Positions 13,577 to 15,748 of a stretch of DNA of 15,748 nt are shown here, one piece after another. How positions within the stretch are numbered: position 1 is the first letter of the stretch; each line of letters opens with the position of its first letter. This stretch comes from Gemmatimonadota bacterium (GTDB lineage Bacteria > Gemmatimonadota > Gemmatimonadetes > Gemmatimonadales > GWC2-71-9), in assembly GCA_003220855.1 (NCBI GenBank), contig QHTP01000031.1, forward strand, positions 1-15,748, read 5' to 3'. Below the pieces are notes generated by a model. That model ran no database searches. It worked only from the letters and a program-made list of their open reading frames with translations, and was not told the DNA's origin. The translations under genes were made by a program, and so were the position numbers.

Positions 13577-14821
13577 TTGCACATCCTCCAGGCCGTGCGC
13601 TCCGGCGGCACCTTCCAGGCGGCGCGGGACCGGGTGCTCCCTGCGCTCGCCGGCCGCGACCGCCGGCTCGCCTACGAGCTCGCCGCCGGCGTGCTGCGGC
13701 GCCAGGCGTACCTCGACCGCCGGCTCGCACTCCGCAGCGCCGACCCCCGCCTGCACGATGTCCTGCGCCTCGGTGCCTACCAGCTGGCCGCATTGGCCCG
13801 CGTGCCGCCGTACGCGGCGGTCGCCACCAGCGTGGAGCTGGCGCGCGAAGTCGTGGGCGAGCCGGCTGCGCGATTCGTGAACCAGGCGCTGCGGAAACTG
13901 CAACGGGGCTCGGGGCTGGGGGCTGGGGATTCGGCTACGACCCACCCCCGCTGGCTCTTCGAGCGATGGCGTCGCCAGTTCGGGCTCGGAGAGACCCAGC
14001 GGCTCATCGCGTGGAACGACACGAAACCGCCGGTCACGCTGCAACCCGTCCGCTGGAGCGCGTCCCAGCTCGCCTCGCGGCTCCAGCAGGCGGGCTTCGG
14101 TGTAACAGAGGCGCCATTCGGAGCGGGGGTGCGCGTGATCCCGAGCCCCGAAGCCCGAGTCAGCAGTCCCGCGCAGTTACCCGGCTTCGCGGACGGCGCC
14201 TTTATCGTCCAGGACGCTGCGCACGCGCTCGTGTGCCGCTACGCCGCGATCCCCCCGGGCGCGCTCGTGTACGACGCCTGTGCCGCGCCGGGCGGCAAGG
14301 CCGTGATGCTCGAGCGGGCCGGCGCGCGCGTCGTGGCGGGGGACGCCCGGCCCGAGCGCATCGGCCGGCTGCGCGAAACGACGCAACGTGCGGGAGTGGC
14401 GATTCGGGTGACGGTCGCCGATCTTCTGTCGGCACCGTTCGGGCCGGGAACCCTGCCCGCCGTGCTGATCGACGCCCCGTGCTCCGCGACCGGCACCATG
14501 GCCCGGCACCCGGACGCCCGGTGGCGGGTCACGCCGCGCGCGATCGAGCGCGCCGCGCGGCGGCAGCGGGCGCTGCTCGAGGCCGCCGCCACGCTGCTCG
14601 GTCCTGGGGGATTGCTCGTCTACAGTACCTGCTCGCTCGAGCCGGAGGAGAACCGCGACATCGTGACCGAGTTCCTGGCGTCCCACACCGAGTTCGCGCG
14701 CGCGCCGGTACCGGCCGCGGTGCCGGCTCCTCTGCTCACTGCGGACGGCGACCTGCAGTCCCTGCCGCAGCGCGACCGGATCGACGGTGCGTACGCGGCG
14801 CGCCTGGCGCGGACGCGCTGA
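13577..14821 (+). CDS. rsmB: 16S rRNA (cytosine-967-C5) methyltransferase RsmB
   Basis: A SAM-dependent enzyme with an N-terminal NusB-like RNA-binding domain (about 1-115) and a Rossmann methyltransferase domain. Numbered from the TTG at 13577 it has 414 residues. It shows YDACAAPGGKAVMLE (232-246, SAM site), DAPCSATGTMARHPDARW (299-316, C302) and the nucleophile motif YSTCSLEPEEN (349-359, C352). The TTG is only the first conventional start. The coding frame continues upstream into a plausible helix and probably begins at the ATT at 13544 with a good ribosome site. Two heptamer-repeat tracts lie in linkers (residues about 110-119 and 188-198). The TGA overlaps the next ATG by one base. A close RsmF-type homologue is less likely given the NusB domain. 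Confidence 0.93.
   Translation: MHILQAVRSGGTFQAARDRVLPALAGRDRRLAYELAAGVLRRQAYLDRRLALRSADPRLHDVLRLGAYQLAALARVPPYAAVATSVELAREVVGEPAARFVNQALRKLQRGSGLGAGDSATTHPRWLFERWRRQFGLGETQRLIAWNDTKPPVTLQPVRWSASQLASRLQQAGFGVTEAPFGAGVRVIPSPEARVSSPAQLPGFADGAFIVQDAAHALVCRYAAIPPGALVYDACAAPGGKAVMLERAGARVVAGDARPERIGRLRETTQRAGVAIRVTVADLLSAPFGPGTLPAVLIDAPCSATGTMARHPDARWRVTPRAIERAARRQRALLEAAATLLGPGGLLVYSTCSLEPEENRDIVTEFLASHTEFARAPVPAAVPAPLLTADGDLQSLPQRDRIDGAYAARLARTR
13905..13932 (+). repeat. Heptamer tract (ggggctn) inside rsmB, plus orientation
   Basis: Units: ggggctc (13905-13911), ggggctg (13912-13918), ggggctg (13919-13925) and gggattc (13926-13932). They encode the Gly/Ala/Ser linker GSGLGAGDS between the NusB-like domain and the HPRWL motif. 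The unit resembles the gggatgc and ggggaat heptamers elsewhere in the window. Confidence 0.7.
14138..14158 (+). repeat. Heptamer tract (nncccga) inside rsmB, opposite orientation
   Basis: Units: atcccga (14138-14144), gccccga (14145-14151) and agcccga (14152-14158). Weaker 7-base-spaced copies follow to about 14172. They are the inverse of the tract at 13905-13932, about 205 bases away, so the two could pair. They encode VIPSPEAR before the conserved LPGFADGAFIVQD. Confidence 0.55.
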
Positions 14822-15591
14822 TGCAGTTCCGCCGCCACGTTCCGCCGCTGCAAGAATGGAAGCTGCCCGCGTTCGGCGACCTGTCCGGCGCGCGGCGCTG
14901 GGGGCTCGCCCTCGCCGGAGCCATCCTGGCGGGCTATCTCACGGCGTACCTCATTCTCTTCCCCGCCCCGATCCTGCACGGCCACGACGTGGTGCCACGC
15001 GTGTTGGGGCTGTCGTTGCAGGAGGCGTCGGCCGCGCTCCGCAAGGCGGGCTTGCAGGTGCAGGACGGCGGATCGGAGTCGCACCCCAGCGCGCCGCAAG
15101 GCAGCATCATCTGGCAGGACCCGCCTCCCGGCGTGAGCGCGCCGGCGGGGCTGCGGGTGACCCTGGTGTCGAGCGATGGTCCCCCCAAGATTCCGGTACC
15201 GCACGTAGCCGGCCTGGATGGACCGCTGGCGCAGCAGCTGATCGTCGCGGCGGGACTTACCGTGGCGCAGGTGGAGTCGGTGCAAGCGAAGGACGCCCCG
15301 GGCGTGACGATGCTCACCCGGCCGGCAGCCACGACTCTTCTGGCCCCGGGGGCGCCGGTGACCGTCGTCGTGAGCCGGGGCGCCCCGACCATCGCCGTGC
15401 CGGGGCTGCTCGGCCTATCGCAGGCGGACGCGCGCACTCGTCTAGAGCAGGAGGGCTTGGCGCTGGGCACGGTGACGCGGCGTCGCTCGGGCGAAGGGAC
15501 GCCGGGCACGGTGATCGCGCAGCGGCCGGCGGCGGGCACACTTGCCGCCCCCGGCACCGTGGTGGACGTGGTCGTGGCCCGGAGCCCCTAG
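14821..15591 (+). CDS. Membrane-anchored protein with three PASTA domains
   Basis: A 256-residue protein with a short cytoplasmic N-terminus (1-26), one transmembrane helix (about 27-48) and three extracytoplasmic PASTA repeats (about 56-118, 123-187 and 190-254). Repeat hallmarks include VPRVLGLSLQEASAALRKAG, IIWQDPPPGVSAPAGLRVTL, VPHVAGLDGPLAQQLIVAAG, VPGLLGLSQADARTRLEQEG and VIAQRPAAGTLAAPGTVVDV. PASTA domains occur on Ser/Thr kinases (PrkC/PknB) and penicillin-binding proteins and bind peptidoglycan or muropeptides. No kinase or transpeptidase domain is present here. The location between rsmB and rpe matches that of prkC in Firmicutes. The start ATG overlaps the rsmB TGA by one base. A cell-wall-sensing or anchoring role is inferred. 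Confidence 0.92.
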   Translation: MQFRRHVPPLQEWKLPAFGDLSGARRWGLALAGAILAGYLTAYLILFPAPILHGHDVVPRVLGLSLQEASAALRKAGLQVQDGGSESHPSAPQGSIIWQDPPPGVSAPAGLRVTLVSSDGPPKIPVPHVAGLDGPLAQQLIVAAGLTVAQVESVQAKDAPGVTMLTRPAATTLLAPGAPVTVVVSRGAPTIAVPGLLGLSQADARTRLEQEGLALGTVTRRRSGEGTPGTVIAQRPAAGTLAAPGTVVDVVVARSP

Positions 15592-15593
15592 TG

Positions 15594-15748
15594 ATGATGA
15601 GCAACAGGATGAACGGCATCCGCATCGCGCCCAGCCTCTTGTCGGCCGACCTCACCCGCCTCGCCGAGCAGGTGGGTCAGGTCCTGGCAGCGGGCGCCGA
15701 TTGGCTACACGTGGACGTGATGGATGGGCGGTTCGTGCCGAATCTGAC
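15594..15748 (+). CDS. rpe: Ribulose-phosphate 3-epimerase, 5' end only
   Basis: The first 51 residues of a TIM-barrel epimerase that interconverts ribulose 5-phosphate and xylulose 5-phosphate; the rest lies beyond the right edge. Diagnostic motifs are IAPSLLSADLTRL (11-23, S14) and LHVDVMDGRFVPNL (38-51) with metal ligands H39 and D41, four residues later than in the commonly numbered H35/D37. Possible starts are GTG 15591 (overlapping the PASTA-gene TAG), ATG 15594, ATG 15597 and ATG 15609. GGAG at 15581-15584 is nine bases before 15594, which is why that start is given. Confidence 0.93.
   Translation, partial: MMSNRMNGIRIAPSLLSADLTRLAEQVGQVLAAGADWLHVDVMDGRFVPNL

Overview
GC-rich chromosomal segment, almost entirely coding, from a Gram-negative bacterium. 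The best guess at lineage is Gemmatimonadota or a neighbouring FCB-type phylum. That is an inference from three things: a PorX-type response regulator, an envelope glycosyltransferase beside an MsbA-type ABC exporter, and heavy use of GTG starts in overlapping gene chains. No rRNA, tRNA, CRISPR array, transposase or phage gene was seen, and no gap between genes exceeds 83 bases.

Layout. Positions 1-2294 are a minus-strand pair: a receiver-PglZ (PorX-like) regulator followed with no gap by an ABC exporter that runs off the left edge. A 56-base divergent gap separates it from a plus-strand series that fills the rest of the window. The series holds: a family-9 glycosyltransferase and a small unknown gene; an orphan DnaB-type ATPase; yebC; ruvC-ruvA-(61-aa zinc-ribbon gene)-ruvB; queA-tgt-yajC; def-fmt; thiE-thiS-thiG; rsmB; a membrane-anchored protein with three PASTA domains; and the start of rpe. 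Most junctions are 1-4 base stop/start overlaps (GTGA or ATGA), so long co-transcribed and translationally coupled runs are likely.

How the genes work together. The ruv genes resolve Holliday junctions. queA and tgt make queuosine in tRNA, yajC serves the Sec translocon, def and fmt handle the N-formyl group of initiator Met, and rsmB methylates 16S rRNA. thiE, thiS and thiG form a thiamine block lying between fmt and rsmB. The order fmt-rsmB-PASTA-rpe resembles the Firmicute fmt-rsmB-stp-prkC-rsgA-rpe locus, but here there is a PASTA protein without a kinase.

Most unusual feature. A set of short tandem repeats (7- or 8-base units, often in opposed orientation forming long hairpins) occurs between genes and also in frame inside housekeeping genes. 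The clearest case is a 79-base imperfect palindrome inside tgt that coincides with a roughly 25-residue insertion relative to E. coli Tgt. Others lie in queA, thiE and rsmB, and directly upstream of the DnaB-like gene and of queA. They resemble the STRR heptamers of heterocystous cyanobacteria and the in-frame palindromic elements of Rickettsia in behaviour, not in sequence.
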